64,000 nucleotides of DNA from Bradyrhizobium sp. sBnM-33. GTDB lineage: Bacteria > Pseudomonadota > Alphaproteobacteria > Rhizobiales > Xanthobacteraceae. The stretch is from positions 1,736,001 through 1,800,000 of the forward strand of contig NZ_CP136624.1 in assembly GCF_032917945.1 (NCBI RefSeq). The letters run 5' to 3'. Both the position numbers and the translations under genes were made by a program. Positions 9,890 through 19,094 of this stretch are shown here, one piece after another. The notes beneath the pieces were generated by a model that saw only the letters and a program-made list of their open reading frames with translations, was not told the origin of the DNA and ran no database searches. Each line of letters opens with the position of its first letter. Positions within the stretch are counted from its first letter, which is position 1.

Positions 9890-10171
9890 ATGACACCGCG
9901 CGAAGCCGCAGCACAATCCGCCGGACTTCTCGAAAACGCGACACGCCTGCTGCACAATTTCGCGGCGGAGTTTGCGAAGACGGCGAAATGGGTCGATGAG
10001 TTGGAGCGGGAAGCGTCCAAGCTGTTTCCACGCCCCGACAAGCTTTGTCTCTATATGACAGTCAGCGATCCGGACCTGCCGGGACTGGCCTCGCCAAGCG
10101 TCTACATCAAGGAGGAGCAAACGATGCAGCAATGTCTCGTACTTTTGAGGCGTCGTTTTGGAAAGCGGTAG
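9890..10171 (+). CDS. Small hypothetical protein
   Basis: 93 aa, predicted mainly helical (LLHNFAAEFAKTAKWVDELE), with no recognised domain. It lies just after the coiled-coil fragment and before the broken HEPN-like gene, and may have been part of the same small operon. A GGAGGAG motif near 10110 lies inside its 3' part and may serve a downstream start near 10124. Whether the protein is real is uncertain. Confidence 0.35.
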   Translation: MTPREAAAQSAGLLENATRLLHNFAAEFAKTAKWVDELEREASKLFPRPDKLCLYMTVSDPDLPGLASPSVYIKEEQTMQQCLVLLRRRFGKR

Positions 10172-10216
10172 TGTCGCCTATCGCACAGCGCCAACGGATA
10201 CGAGGGTCGAGAGCCT

Positions 10217-10983
10217 GTGAAATTCTTTTCGACTATCATCGAACAGTTGGACATGGCGGTTGCGGAGATTGCCGTCGATCAGCCGATCCACAGCCGCTTC
10301 GCGCTGATCCTGATCGATAACGCCACGGAATTGCTCATTCACCGATCGTGCAATACGCTGCCCACGGCGCCGGAAAAGATAAGACTCCGCTTAGTCCCAA
10401 GATGCGTCGCGAGGCGACGGGTAATTACTTCGAGCCGAAGCTGGCCGTAATGAGGCATGTCGATGCAATCACGGAGGATGAAAGACGCTTCATTGCGATA
10501 GCGCATGCCTATCGTAATGAACTGTATCACGTCGGATTGCGCCACGTTGGGAATGTCGCTCAAGACCGAACTGATGCAGCGGATCGGACGCATCGAAAAG
10601 CACTTCAATTACATCAGTCGTGATCTTGATGGGAGACACCGCCGGCTGCGATGCTGGAAAATCTCCAATTTGCATACGATCATAATTCCGCGCTTCGGAA
10701 GAAGGGTGGCGAGAACATTTGGATTCCATGGGACGCGCCGTTCATGCAGGGCCATAAAACGCGTCTCATGGCGACGTGGAAGCGACGGTACTCGACTGTG
10801 CCCATTGTTAAGTGGCGGCAGAAGGCGAATCTCATCGGAACGGAGACGAATTGGCTGCGCGCAGCCGCGGCGCATGATGATCTCAACCGGCAGATGGATT
10901 ATTTGGATGACGCTATCACCGAAGCGCTTTCTGAATTTGATGGCTGGGTGCAACAGCAGATCGACCGGGCGCGGGGCAAGTGA
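10217..10983 (+). pseudogene. Broken HEPN-like protein gene
   Basis: Four consecutive frames form one decayed gene. It begins GTG (FFSTIIEQLDMAVAEIAVDQ, then SRFALILIDNATELLIH). It continues from about 10378 in another frame (KMRREATGNYFEPKLAVMRH, then AIAHAYRNELYHVGLRH), shifts again at about 10540 (LKTELMQRIGRIEKHFNYIS), and ends in 10651-10983 (HDDLNRQMDYLDDAITEALS). The RNELYH sequence fits the R-(N/polar)-X3-H signature of HEPN ribonuclease-like domains, common in toxin-antitoxin and abortive-infection systems. At least two or three frameshifts inactivate it. The HEPN assignment rests on this motif and the helical context only. Confidence 0.5.
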
Positions 10984-11256
10984 GCTGTGCGATGAGCCGA
11001 AGTGGTAGTGGCACCTCAGGTCCTTCCCGCGGAGGCCCGAGTCAAGCGATGACAGCGCCACCTCAGGGCACCGGAATTCCATGACCGTATGACGGTATTC
11101 CTGAGGGTCGCTAGTCCTGCTGGGCCGGATCATCAGCGGCAGCAGCATGCGGCGAGTATGGCAGATCGGGCCATTGACCGAGGCCGGCTCGTTTCACCCG
11201 CCTTCCGAGCGCCAGCACCTGCGGGAACTGACCGTCCCAAGCCAAACTGTTCGATA

Positions 11257-11368
11257 GATACGTTTGCGGATCATTTCCAACCCGAAAGATTCGTTTACGT
11301 TTCATCTTGACCGATCGAAATGATCTGTTTACGTATCACTCACTGGCAAATGATCCGGGAACATATCA
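11257..11368 (+). promoter_or_regulatory. Four operator-like repeats upstream of hipBA
   Basis: Four 17-bp near-palindromic copies precede hipB: GATACGTTTGCGGATCA (11257), GATTCGTTTACGTTTCA (11288), GATCTGTTTACGTATCA (11322) and GATCCGGGAACATATCA (11352, ending on the A of the hipB ATG). Start-to-start spacings are 31, 34 and 30 bp, about three helical turns. HipB dimers are known to bind spaced palindromes in front of hipBA, so these are probably its autoregulatory operators. The promoter should lie among them. Confidence 0.65.
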
Positions 11369-11682
11369 TGACCTCCGCCCCAGACCCCTTGCTCAAGGAT
11401 CTTGGCATGCACTTTAGAAAGGTGCGCATGGCCGCTGGCTTGTCCCAGGAGCAAATCGCCCTTCGGGCGAACATCAGCAGACCACGCTATCGGGACATTG
11501 AAACCGGTGCCGCTGCCGCCCGTGCAACGACGCTCGTCAACGTCGCCCGCGCCCTTGGCATGGAAATGATGTTGATCCCGCAGGCGATGGTGCCCGCTAT
11601 TCAGTCGATGCTGCAGCCCGCCGCCGACGATGATGATCGCCCCGCATTCACGTCAGACGTTGAAGAGGAGGAAGGCGCATGA
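11368..11682 (+). CDS. hipB: HipB-like antitoxin, XRE-family regulator
   Basis: 104 aa. A Cro/C1-type helix-turn-helix spans about residues 10-65 (FRKVRMAAGLSQEQIALRAN, then RPRYRDIETGAAAARATTL). The tail is acidic and probably disordered (VEEEEGA). It should neutralise HipA and repress the operon with it. The ATG at 11368 is preferred over an upstream in-frame ATG at 11320, because the earlier one lies inside the operator-like repeats and the domain starts soon after 11368. The stop overlaps the hipA start (ATGA), giving translational coupling. Confidence 0.85.
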   Translation: MTSAPDPLLKDLGMHFRKVRMAAGLSQEQIALRANISRPRYRDIETGAAAARATTLVNVARALGMEMMLIPQAMVPAIQSMLQPAADDDDRPAFTSDVEEEEGA

Positions 11683-12923
11683 GTCCGACCGTTCTCGCGG
11701 CAGAGCGCATCCAGTCGCTCGATATCTCGTTGAACGATCTTCCAGTCGGCACGCTCGTGCGGACGCCGGGCGACTACAATGCGTTCAACCTTTTGCCCGC
11801 TTACCGGAACTTAAACAACCCGCCAATCTTCAGCCTGTCGCTTCGCTCAGCGGACGGCAGCCTCCGCCGGGATCCAAAACCCATACGCGGCGCGCTGCCA
11901 CCGTTCTTTGCGAACCTGCTGCCCGAAGAGAAACTGCGCGAGGCGATGGAAAAGCACCACGCGGCGTCAGTAAGACCAGGAAACGACTTCGATCTCTTGG
12001 CTGCGCTGGGGATCAACCTGCCAGGAGCGGTATGCGCTTTGCCGAGTGATGGTATCCCCATTCCAACTGGTCCAGAAGCGGAGGGCAATAAAAAGGCGCG
12101 ATTTTCGCTTGCCGGTGTGCAGATGAAGCTTTCCGTCATGAAGAACACAGGAAAGGAAGGTGGGATCACACTCGCCGTAGACGGCGAGCAAGGGCAATAT
12201 ATCGCGAAATTTCCCTCGCTCACTCACATCGGGCTTTCGGAAAACGAATTCGCAGTTCTCGCCTTGGCGGAAGCGCTGGGGATGGAAGTGCCGGCACGCG
12301 AACTCGTCGACAAGAAGGAGTTCGCCGGCATTCCGGAAGAGTTCAACACCATGTCCACGGGCAAGGTGCTGCTTGTCCGTCGCTTCGACCGCGGCGCGGA
12401 CGGAGCGCGCGTCCATATGGAAGACTTCGCACAGGTCTTTGGCCGCTATCCGTCGGAGAAATACATTGGCGCAGCCTATCATAATATCGCAGCAGCGCTG
12501 AACAGCGGCGTCTCCTTTGATTCAGCCATCGAATTTGTTCGGCGCCTTGCACTCACCGCGGTCACCGGGAACGGTGATATGCATCTCAAGAATTGGTCGC
12601 TGCTGTATCCCGGAGACGGACGGACACCAACGCTGTCGCCTGTCTACGACGTGCTTTCAACAGTTCCTTACATCCCAAAGGACGGTATGGCGCTGAGCCT
12701 TGCCGGCGAAAAGTCGTTCAAGGCGCTTACTCCAAAGCGCTGGCGCAACTTCGCAAATCGAAGTCGTCTTCCGGAAGGGGCAGTGGTGACAGCCGTAGCC
12801 GAGACGGCGGCGACCGTGCGCGACAAGTGGTCGGTTCTTCCAGAACGCGATGTTGTGCCTGCCCAGGTCCTCAGCCGGATCGATGCCCATATCGAAGAAA
12901 TGGCAAACGTTCTCGATCCGTAG
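11679..12923 (+). CDS. hipA: HipA-like serine/threonine kinase toxin
   Basis: 414 aa, close to the usual 430-440 aa of HipA. Kinase-fold features: N-terminal subdomain ending in LPPFFANLLPEEKLRE; the P-loop-like FSLAGVQMKLSV that carries the regulatory serine region in the family; KVLLVRRFDR; the catalytic loop GNGDMHLKNWSL with the Asp; and SPVYDVLST in the metal-binding position. HipA of E. coli phosphorylates glutamyl-tRNA synthetase and causes persistence; the substrate here is unknown. The gene seems intact and is coupled to hipB. Confidence 0.88.
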   Translation: MSPTVLAAERIQSLDISLNDLPVGTLVRTPGDYNAFNLLPAYRNLNNPPIFSLSLRSADGSLRRDPKPIRGALPPFFANLLPEEKLREAMEKHHAASVRPGNDFDLLAALGINLPGAVCALPSDGIPIPTGPEAEGNKKARFSLAGVQMKLSVMKNTGKEGGITLAVDGEQGQYIAKFPSLTHIGLSENEFAVLALAEALGMEVPARELVDKKEFAGIPEEFNTMSTGKVLLVRRFDRGADGARVHMEDFAQVFGRYPSEKYIGAAYHNIAAALNSGVSFDSAIEFVRRLALTAVTGNGDMHLKNWSLLYPGDGRTPTLSPVYDVLSTVPYIPKDGMALSLAGEKSFKALTPKRWRNFANRSRLPEGAVVTAVAETAATVRDKWSVLPERDVVPAQVLSRIDAHIEEMANVLDP

Positions 12924-12998
12924 ATCCCAACGACCAAGCAGGATCAGGGACGTGAACCTATAAATCCGGAGTGGTCCGCAGACTTCCGCTTTGATACG

Positions 12999-13216
12999 GA
13001 TTGTGTTGAAAAACTCGAAAATCGCGGGGTTCCGAAAATCTCGCAAGTGTCGCGCATTGGCAATTTCAGCCGCTGCAAGGCTTTGCAGAATCAATACGAG
13101 CGCCAGCGATCGTTTTTGGGTAATTGATGTGGTCCCTCATCTCACAGCGAGATAGACGCACCAGCGGTCCTGAGAATTTTCAGTCATCAGCGAACAAGGA
13201 CTTTTTCAACACAATC
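12999..13216. mobile_element. MITE-like element, copy 1 (218 bp)
   Basis: Bounded by 18-bp inverted repeats, GATTGTGTTGAAAAACTC on the left and GACTTTTTCAACACAATC on the right, with one mismatch. The same 5 bases, ATACG, occur on both outer sides (12994-12998 and 13217-13221), consistent with a target duplication. No coding potential inside. A second copy lies at 16918-17136. Confidence 0.75.
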
Positions 13217-14486
13217 ATACGCATTCCGGGCTCCAGCCCGGACATCGCGTGAGGTCTGGAAAAGGGCCAGGCTGACCGCCCGACGACCACAGTATCGAGC
13301 ATGAGATGATGAACAGATGCGGGCTCCCCGTCTGCAAGCATTTCCGCAAACCTGCTGTATCAGTCCGTCCCGATCAATTGGCATCGCTCGGGCTACGGCT
13401 AATTGATCCTGCGCAATAGGGGCGGAAATCGCTGAATTTCTGCACCATTTGGCCGCCAGAGGACGGCCGAAGACCTTGCTCCCGCGCGAACCGAGATATT
13501 TTTTGTTCGATGCCGTCTATTCATAATATTTCGGAACGCGATGTCTCTATTATTCGCGAGGCGACTGAGCACAACAGGACGCGCGTGTTGTGGATGTCGG
13601 CGGGCGTTAGAAGAATATTTCAACAAACGGACGAAGTCGCAAACGCAAGTGATTCAAGTGGACGATAGATGATGCCGCGAAGCGCGGACTGGCGACAATT
13701 TGAGAGAGCTTTCAGCGACCATGCGATAGGTGGCCGCAAATCGCTTCGACAGAATGGAGACAATTGTCGTTAGAGGAACAGGAGAGCCGCTCGCTTGCAA
13801 TCGCGCACGCAGGGAGCAGAATTGTACGAATTCGTTAGGTAACGAGTTCGTGCACGCTGTTCGTCACCGCACGGCAACAAACAATGCGTCTGCTGCGAAA
13901 TTAAGAAAAATTGAGTATCTCCTCTCAACGAAAAATGGTTCATCTTAGACTCGCGCATTCGAGAATTCTTTGAGAGGATTGATTATCAAGCAATGATGCC
14001 GGTCAGGGAGCTCATGATGCGCAACAACATCTTCGACATCGTGATTCCATTACGCGCAGAGCTTGTTAATGACTTGTGTGCGTCCTTTTGTTGACGCTGC
14101 CCAGATGCCGCTGGTCGGCCAGCCGCTCGAGCTGTTCACGAAGGGGGAGAATAGATCGACATGCGCGGGGCTGCTCGCAAACGGTCAGCCGCGCTCCTGC
14201 GACGTCCTAGCACGAACACGAGGGCCCCGATGTGGGGGCGGCACGCAGGTCCAAAGAAGAGAGCGCTCCAGACGACCATGACGATGTGGTCGACAGGTTA
14301 TCTTTCGATTTTCTGTGATATTTTTGGCCAGGAGCGACACGAACATCTTATCACCTCATTGTGAACTAAGGCGTCATATTAATTTCAACCAGAGGGTGTA
14401 TCAGCCTCGGGCTGGGTGCTGCAGCAGCCTCCGGCGCCGCTACTGAACTAGCTGGCATGTTGCTTGAGCTTGGACGAGGACGTGAC
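13217..14486. other. Long gene-free stretch
   Basis: More than 1.2 kb with only short, unconvincing frames. A weak resemblance to a type III secretion regulator (tts) box near 13692-13722 is not good enough to call. No RNA gene was recognised. Base composition drops toward AT in parts (13500-13950), as in island DNA. Confidence 0.4.
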
Positions 14487-15086
14487 ATGGTGACCACGCG
14501 CGAAGTGTCTGTCGATGACGTCACAACGGTAACCCACATGGTTGCTGCCCTACTTGCCGAACTTGAGGGCGGCCAAGTGCAGGCCGGACTAGATACCCAG
14601 CTTGCTGTCGACCTCCTCATAAAAGAGCGCGTCTATGGGTTTCTTGCTTTCGCGGAGGCTCGTCCTGTGGGCATCATCATGTTGTCGGAAAGCGCGGCCC
14701 TTTTTGCGCGCGGAACCTACGGCATCATTACCGAACTCTACGTGGTGCCGGACCAGCGATCGTCTGGGATCGCGATGCGCCTCATTGAGGCTGCCGTGAG
14801 CCTGGGGACGGTAAAAGGCTGGGGTCAGCTTGAACTGGGGGCGCCGAGGCAGCCGACGTGGAGCCGCAACCGCAGCTTGGCCTTCTACTTGAAGGCCGGT
14901 TTTGCAGAGATCGGCCCACGCCTCAAGTTGCCGTTGCACGGCCTTGGCCAGAGCATTTTCGCCGAACGCTGGCCAGTCTCCCAGGGCGTCCGGACAGGAA
15001 GGCTTGCGAGCGGGCCGTTTCTCGAACGTCGCGATAGCTCTAACAGGTTGTTGAAGAAGTCACTAGCGGGCAGGCGTTTGGCATAA
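14487..15086 (+). CDS. GNAT-family N-acetyltransferase with IS-derived tail
   Basis: An acetyl-CoA-dependent acyltransferase fold is clear: VEDVTTV-like N-terminal helix (VSVDDVTTVTHMVAALLAEL), ARPVGIIMLSES, and the acetyl-CoA-binding segment ITELYVVPDQRSSGIAMRLI, with the late motif SLAFYLKAGFAEIG. Start 14487 gives the usual short N-terminus; an ATG at 14457 is also possible. The last 15 or so residues (NRLLKKSLAGRRLA) are read from the terminal repeat of the following IS5-type remnant, so the native C-terminus was replaced. The substrate is unknown. Confidence 0.7.
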   Translation: MVTTREVSVDDVTTVTHMVAALLAELEGGQVQAGLDTQLAVDLLIKERVYGFLAFAEARPVGIIMLSESAALFARGTYGIITELYVVPDQRSSGIAMRLIEAAVSLGTVKGWGQLELGAPRQPTWSRNRSLAFYLKAGFAEIGPRLKLPLHGLGQSIFAERWPVSQGVRTGRLASGPFLERRDSSNRLLKKSLAGRRLA

Positions 15087-15340
15087 TTCTCTGGAGTGAT
15101 TGAATCGGGAAATGGAGATGCGCCGCTCTGACGAGCAGTATGGATTGCTATTCAGCTATGTGGATTTGGAAGCCCGCCTCCGCGGTGATCATCCGCTGCG
15201 AACGATCCGGGTAATAGCAAACGCGGCGTTGAGTGTCGAAGGCTTTCACGGCGCTTTACGTGGACTTCGGGCGGCCATCGATCGCACCAGAGAAGCTGCT
15301 TCGAGCGGTGGTACTGCAACCCTTCTAGTCATCTGGAACG
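15046..15340 (+). mobile_element. IS5-family remnant, left end and transposase N-terminus
   Basis: An inverted-repeat-like end (AACAGGTTGTTGAAGAAGTC, near 15042-15061) is followed by an ATG at 15112 and MRRSDEQYGLLFSYVDLEA then LRGDHPLRTIRVIANAALS, the N-terminus of IS5-type (DUF772) transposases. A frameshift follows near 15240, after which FGRPSIAPEKLLRAVVLQ can be read in another frame until about 15335. The rest is lost. Confidence 0.7.
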
Positions 15341-15394
15341 CAAGTTCGTCACATTATAATGATAGCTCGAATCTCTCTGTAGACGAGAGCGCTT

Positions 15395-15552
15395 GTGGCG
15401 AATGCAGCTGTGAGAGGCCGGCCGATCGAGCCGTTGGTGCTGAGTGCGCAGGAGCGGACGTACTTGGAGAGACAAGTCCGTCGTCACCGTGTTGCGCGGT
15501 CGCTATCTGAGCGGTGCCGCGCGATCCTGCGATGTGCGGACGGCTGGCCAAT
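15395..15552 (+). mobile_element. IS630-family transposase, N-terminal fragment
   Basis: A GTG-started frame reads VRGRPIEPLVLSAQERTYLE then ARSLSERCRAILRCADGWP, the helix-turn-helix N-terminus of IS630-type transposases. It is cut at about 15552, where the opposite-strand IS5 copy begins. Confidence 0.65.
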
Positions 15553-16262
15553 GCCCCATGAAGGAGAGCTTGGCGCCTTGGCCATCACCTTTGCGATAGA
15601 GCCTGGCGTCCGGATCGGTGGTTGATCCATGCGTCTCGTTGGAGCGCTTCTCCTTGTGGAAGCCGCGCTCGCCATTGCGGCCTGGATCCGGCGGCTTGTC
15701 CTTGCCGTCCTTGCGTCGGAAGCTCTTCATTGATGCCCACGCCTCGATAAGCGTGCCATCGACCGAGAAGTGATCGTTCGACAGGAGCTGCTTCACCTCA
15801 GCCTGGTCCAACACCGCGCCGAAGAACTTCGCCGCGACATCCCCTTCCAGAAGCCGCTTCCGGTTCTTGGTGAATACCGTCACGTCCCAGATCGGCGCGT
15901 CCATCGACAGCCCGACGAACCAGCGAAACAACAGATTGTAATCGAGTTGCTCCATCAACTGGCGCTCTGAGCGCACCGAGTAGAACGCTTGTAAAAGCAG
16001 CGCCCGCAACAGCTTCTCTGGCGGAATCGAAGGCTGGCCAAGCTTCGCGAAATCGCCTGAGAGCGCCTCACGTGCCCCATCGACAAGCCGCCTAATGGCC
16101 CGCAGCGGGTGATCTTTGGGAACCCGCGCCGAGCAGCTCACGTACGAAAAAAGGCCCTCTGACGCCTCATCTTCTCCGCGCATCGGCTGTCCTCTGCCCC
16201 GATTCAACAGGACAAAGGAATCACAATCGCAGCCGATCCGCGATACTTTTTCCGCAGCCTGC
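15553..16262 (-). mobile_element. IS5-family element, transposase truncated at C-terminus
   Basis: Minus-strand transposase starting near 16183-16207 (MRGEDEASEGLFSYVSCSAR), with the DUF772 block GQPSIPPEKLLRALLLQAFY, the LLFRWFVGLSMDAPIWD segment, the DDE aspartate in NDHFSVDGTLIEAWASMKSF and THGSTTDPDARLYRKG. The frame breaks at the GH of the next conserved block, where the IS630 fragment abuts. The terminal repeat TTTTTCCGCAGCCTGCTAG lies at about 16247-16265. It is thus half an element. Confidence 0.8.
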
Positions 16263-16613
16263 TAGTCTAGTAGGTAAACCTCTGCGCTGACGAGTGGGGG
16301 AGAGCGATGTCGTACTGCGCAACCGCTAACCCTCCAGCTAAGGAGCAGTCCCAAACGCTGCATGACGCCGAACACTTCATCGCCAAGCTGCCAAACGCGA
16401 GCACGACGCGGCGGAACCTTGGTGGATAAGATTACTGTAGTCCATCCGATCGGCGCTGCCGAAATTGCCGACATTGTAGTAGCCGGCAATGACCTCTCTG
16501 TGCGACGGAGCGGTCGAAAGTTTGGACAGAGCCTCCATTTGTCAATTCTGGCATTTTGGGCGCCCCCTTCGTTGCGTCGAAGCAATGCAGCGTCTCGCCT
16601 CCGTTCCGCTTGT
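16263..16613. other. No supported gene
   Basis: Frames on both strands are open but have no recognisable content. They may be diverged upstream parts of the serine hydrolase fragment (VVHPIGAAEIADIVVAGNDL), which cannot be shown. Confidence 0.3.
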
Positions 16614-16796
16614 TATCAGCCTGGTACAGGCTGGGAATACTCGCTTACGACGGACGTGCTGAGGGCCGTGATCGAGAAAGTGACGGGAAACAGCCTGGAA
16701 TCGTTTGTCACCGAGCGGTTCATGACCAAGACGGCGATTATTGGCTCCGGCGCGATCTCGAATCCCATTCGGGAAGCGTTCTATGCGGCTGATTGA
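16614..16796 (+). pseudogene. Beta-lactamase-family serine hydrolase fragment
   Basis: YQPGTGWEYSLTTDVLRAVI then EKVTGNSLESFVTERF is a strong match to the segment around the conserved Tyr-x-(Ser) region of class C beta-lactamase/esterase-like proteins. The frame upstream to 16362 and the end after 16770 do not resemble the family. This is an isolated internal piece of about 55 residues. Confidence 0.55.
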
Positions 16797-16917
16797 GGTT
16801 CGACCCCAGCGCTCTTCTGATCACAATCGTCGGATCCGCCCCGCGAGGCTGACACGTTCGAGTTGGGCCCATAAGCATCGGTCGAAGGCCAGCGCCAACC
16901 CTGTCCGATTCACCCCA

Positions 16918-17136
16918 GATAGTGTTGCAAAAGTCGAAAGTTGCAGGGCTCAAGATTTTTCGCGAAAGCACTAAGCAGCGAGCGATCGCTGATTCGTATG
17001 ACCTCAATCGTGGTATCGAAGTTGCCTGTGAATTTTGCGTGAGGCCGTGAGGTCCCTCACATTTTGTATACGAAAGTCGCGCCCACGGCCCGCAGAATTT
17101 TGGTCATCGGCGAAAATCGACTTGTGCAACACAATC
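16918..17136. mobile_element. MITE-like element, copy 2 (219 bp)
   Basis: Inverted ends GATAGTGTTGCAAAAGTC and GACTTGTGCAACACAATC differ at two positions. The flanks CCCCA and CCTCA could be a worn 5-bp target duplication. Size, ends and inner blocks (GTCCCTCA, AGAATTTTGGTCATC compared with AGAATTTTCAGTCATC in copy 1) match the element at 12999-13216. Confidence 0.7.
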
Positions 17137-17214
17137 CCTCAGAAAGTGGACCGCGCGTCCTTAGGATGGTCTTCGGCTTGGGGCCAATAGCCGGCGTTCA
17201 GCTCGCTCCCAGCC

Positions 17215-17696
17215 CTAATCGCGGGGGCCCTGCCGCGGCTGAGGATTGTTGGCGGGGTTGGTATCGTACTTCGATATTCGCGTGATGAGCCCGCTAGTGG
17301 TGAGCGGTTGCAAGTCCGCCTCCAGCGCGTCGGCAATCTCCTTGGCATAGATCTCCCGGTCGTCTACGTAGAGTGCAAAGGATTTCAAATACTTTTCCTT
17401 CTTCGCTGGATTCTCAATCGTCGCCTTTGTCCACTGTAGAGCGGATAGTTTTCGACGCCGTGCTCTTCTGCTGCGGCGACATACTCCGCAAAGGCATCGA
17501 ACTGGCATTTCGGCGCAGCGCGATGCTTGGCGAGGATATCGAACAGCGGTGCCAGTGCCGGAACACGAAGTTTTCGGCCTACCGATTCCGCCGTGGCGGA
17601 ATCATTCACATCGAACCTAACCTGATACTGCCAGTGAGAAGCCACGCTATGCTCGCCTTCTGGTCGCACCCGATTATTCTCCTTTTCCCATCGCAA
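17215..17696 (-). pseudogene. Frameshifted hypothetical gene
   Basis: The minus-strand frame from 17696 (VASHWQYQVRFDVNDSATAE, then FDAFAEYVAAAEEHGVENYP) runs out near 17440. A second frame then continues with coding character to 17215 (NPAKKEKYLKSFALYVDDRE, then YAKEIADALEADLQPLTTSG). One frameshift at about 17430-17450 would join them into a protein of about 160 aa. I do not recognise the family. Confidence 0.5.
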
Positions 17697-17757
17697 GGCG
17701 CTACTGCTTCCTCACGAGCAGATCCGGCATGCATTGTATCACAAGCTGGCCGCAATG

Positions 17758-18045
17758 TCAGGCCGACCGTTGCGTTAGGAGCTCCTCATTTTTAAGGCAC
17801 TCGTTGGACGAACGAAGATCGATCACCACCCGTTGATAGGTGCCGCTGCCGATCTCCTCTATCCCGTCGCTTGCCGGCACCTTGAAGTCAACTCGTTTTC
17901 CCTCGACGTTGATTACCTCGGCCGTCGCGCACACCTCGTGGCCTACAGGCCGTGGCGGCGAAGGGCTGTACGTCTACTGCAGCGCCGACCCCGCTTTCGA
18001 TGAGGCTCGCGAAAACCAGATCTTCGTCAGCCCCGCGCTGGCCGT
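17758..18045 (-). pseudogene. FlK-like thioesterase fragment, frameshifted
   Basis: Minus strand: VFASLIESGVGAAVDVQPFA in one frame, then, after a shift near 17948, PVGHEVCATAEVINVEGKRV followed by DFKVPASDGIEEIGSGTYQR and VVIDL. This is the strand pattern of the hot-dog thioesterases related to fluoroacetyl-CoA thioesterase (VGT-x-VDVRHLAATPVG, then GxGTHERxVID). The usual active-site His at the GTH position is Tyr here. The N-terminal half is missing. It lies directly downstream of the TauD-type gene on the same strand. Confidence 0.55.
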
Positions 18046-18122
18046 TTGACCTCAACTTGCACAAGCAACGAACGCGGGAGCATAGTCTATAACGGTAGGA
18101 TCTCCGTGAATTTGCGAACGCG

Positions 18123-19052
18123 TTAGGCGGTCTTCATTGGGCCGCTGCTTGGTGACCTTACGCGCGTTACACTGCACCTGCCATCAATGCTGACGGGCAC
18201 GTCACCCTCGATGGTGGCGCGACGAACGACGCGATGCTGGTCGCCGTAATCATTGACCGCGTAATGGTGTGTGGCGCGGTTATCCCAGATCGCGACATCG
18301 CCCTCCCTCCAGTTCCAGCGCACGGTGTTTTCAGGCGCGGTGATATGAGACTGGAATATATCCAACAGCTTTTGGCCGTCATATTTGGGGATGCCAAGAA
18401 AACGCTGTACCAAAGCGCCGAGCACTAGCGTCCGCTCTCCGGTCTCGGGGTGGACACGCACCACGGGATGCTCAGTCTCGAAGTTGGTTCTGGTGAAGAC
18501 CTCGTCAAAATGCTTCTTATCGACCTCGCGGACTCGGGCCATTCCGGCATAGTCGAAGACGTTGCTGTGAACGGCCCAGAGCTCGTCTGCAAGCCGTTGC
18601 AGCGGTGGCGGCAGGTCGAGATAGGCGGCCGCGGCGTTCGACCAGACCGTATCGCCGCCGAATAGTGGGATCACAACGGCCCGCAGCACCAAAATCTTGG
18701 GATAGGAATCGGCGAAGGTCCCATCGGCGTGCCACACATCGGCCCGGCCACCGCCGCGCGCGGAGTCAAGCTCGAGGAGCGATGCCGTTCCCTTGGCAAC
18801 GCCGAGCATCGGATGCGGCACCAGCTTCCCGAAACGGGCAGCAAATCGCTCCTGCTCGGCGTCATCGAGATGACCTTGGTCGCGGAAGAAGATCACCTTG
18901 TGGTCGAGCAGCAAGCTGTTGAGTGCAGCGATCGTCTGGTCCGGCAAATCGCTCGAGAGCTTGATATTTCTGATTTCGGCGCCGATGCGCGCTGCGCGTT
19001 TGACGATATCGGTACGCGGAATGACATTATCGATCAAGGTCGTTTCGCTCAT
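18123..19052 (-). CDS. TauD/TfdA-family Fe(II)/2-oxoglutarate dioxygenase
   Basis: About 309 aa from the ATG at 19052 (MSETTLIDNV); an ATG at 19094 adds 14 residues. The iron-binding facial triad is visible: WHADGTF supplies His and Asp, and NRATHHYAVNDYGDQHRVVR supplies the distal His followed by the Arg that binds 2-oxoglutarate. NSLLLDHKVIFFRDQ and FGKLVPHPM are also family-typical. Relatives include taurine, alkylsulfatase and 2,4-D dioxygenases; the substrate cannot be decided. The gene looks intact. A consensus sigma-54 promoter lies about 0.4 kb upstream on the same strand. Confidence 0.88.
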   Translation of the reverse strand: MSETTLIDNVIPRTDIVKRAARIGAEIRNIKLSSDLPDQTIAALNSLLLDHKVIFFRDQGHLDDAEQERFAARFGKLVPHPMLGVAKGTASLLELDSARGGGRADVWHADGTFADSYPKILVLRAVVIPLFGGDTVWSNAAAAYLDLPPPLQRLADELWAVHSNVFDYAGMARVREVDKKHFDEVFTRTNFETEHPVVRVHPETGERTLVLGALVQRFLGIPKYDGQKLLDIFQSHITAPENTVRWNWREGDVAIWDNRATHHYAVNDYGDQHRVVRRATIEGDVPVSIDGRCSVTRVRSPSSGPMKTA

Positions 19053-19094
19053 GGATGTTCCAGCCTTTGCGGTTTCTTCACCAAACAAACGCAT

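Noticed and set aside
13692..13722. Possible tts box (type III secretion regulator site)
   Set aside because: GACAATTTGAGAGAGCTTTC shares only part of the consensus, is one base short between half sites, and has no effector-like gene downstream.
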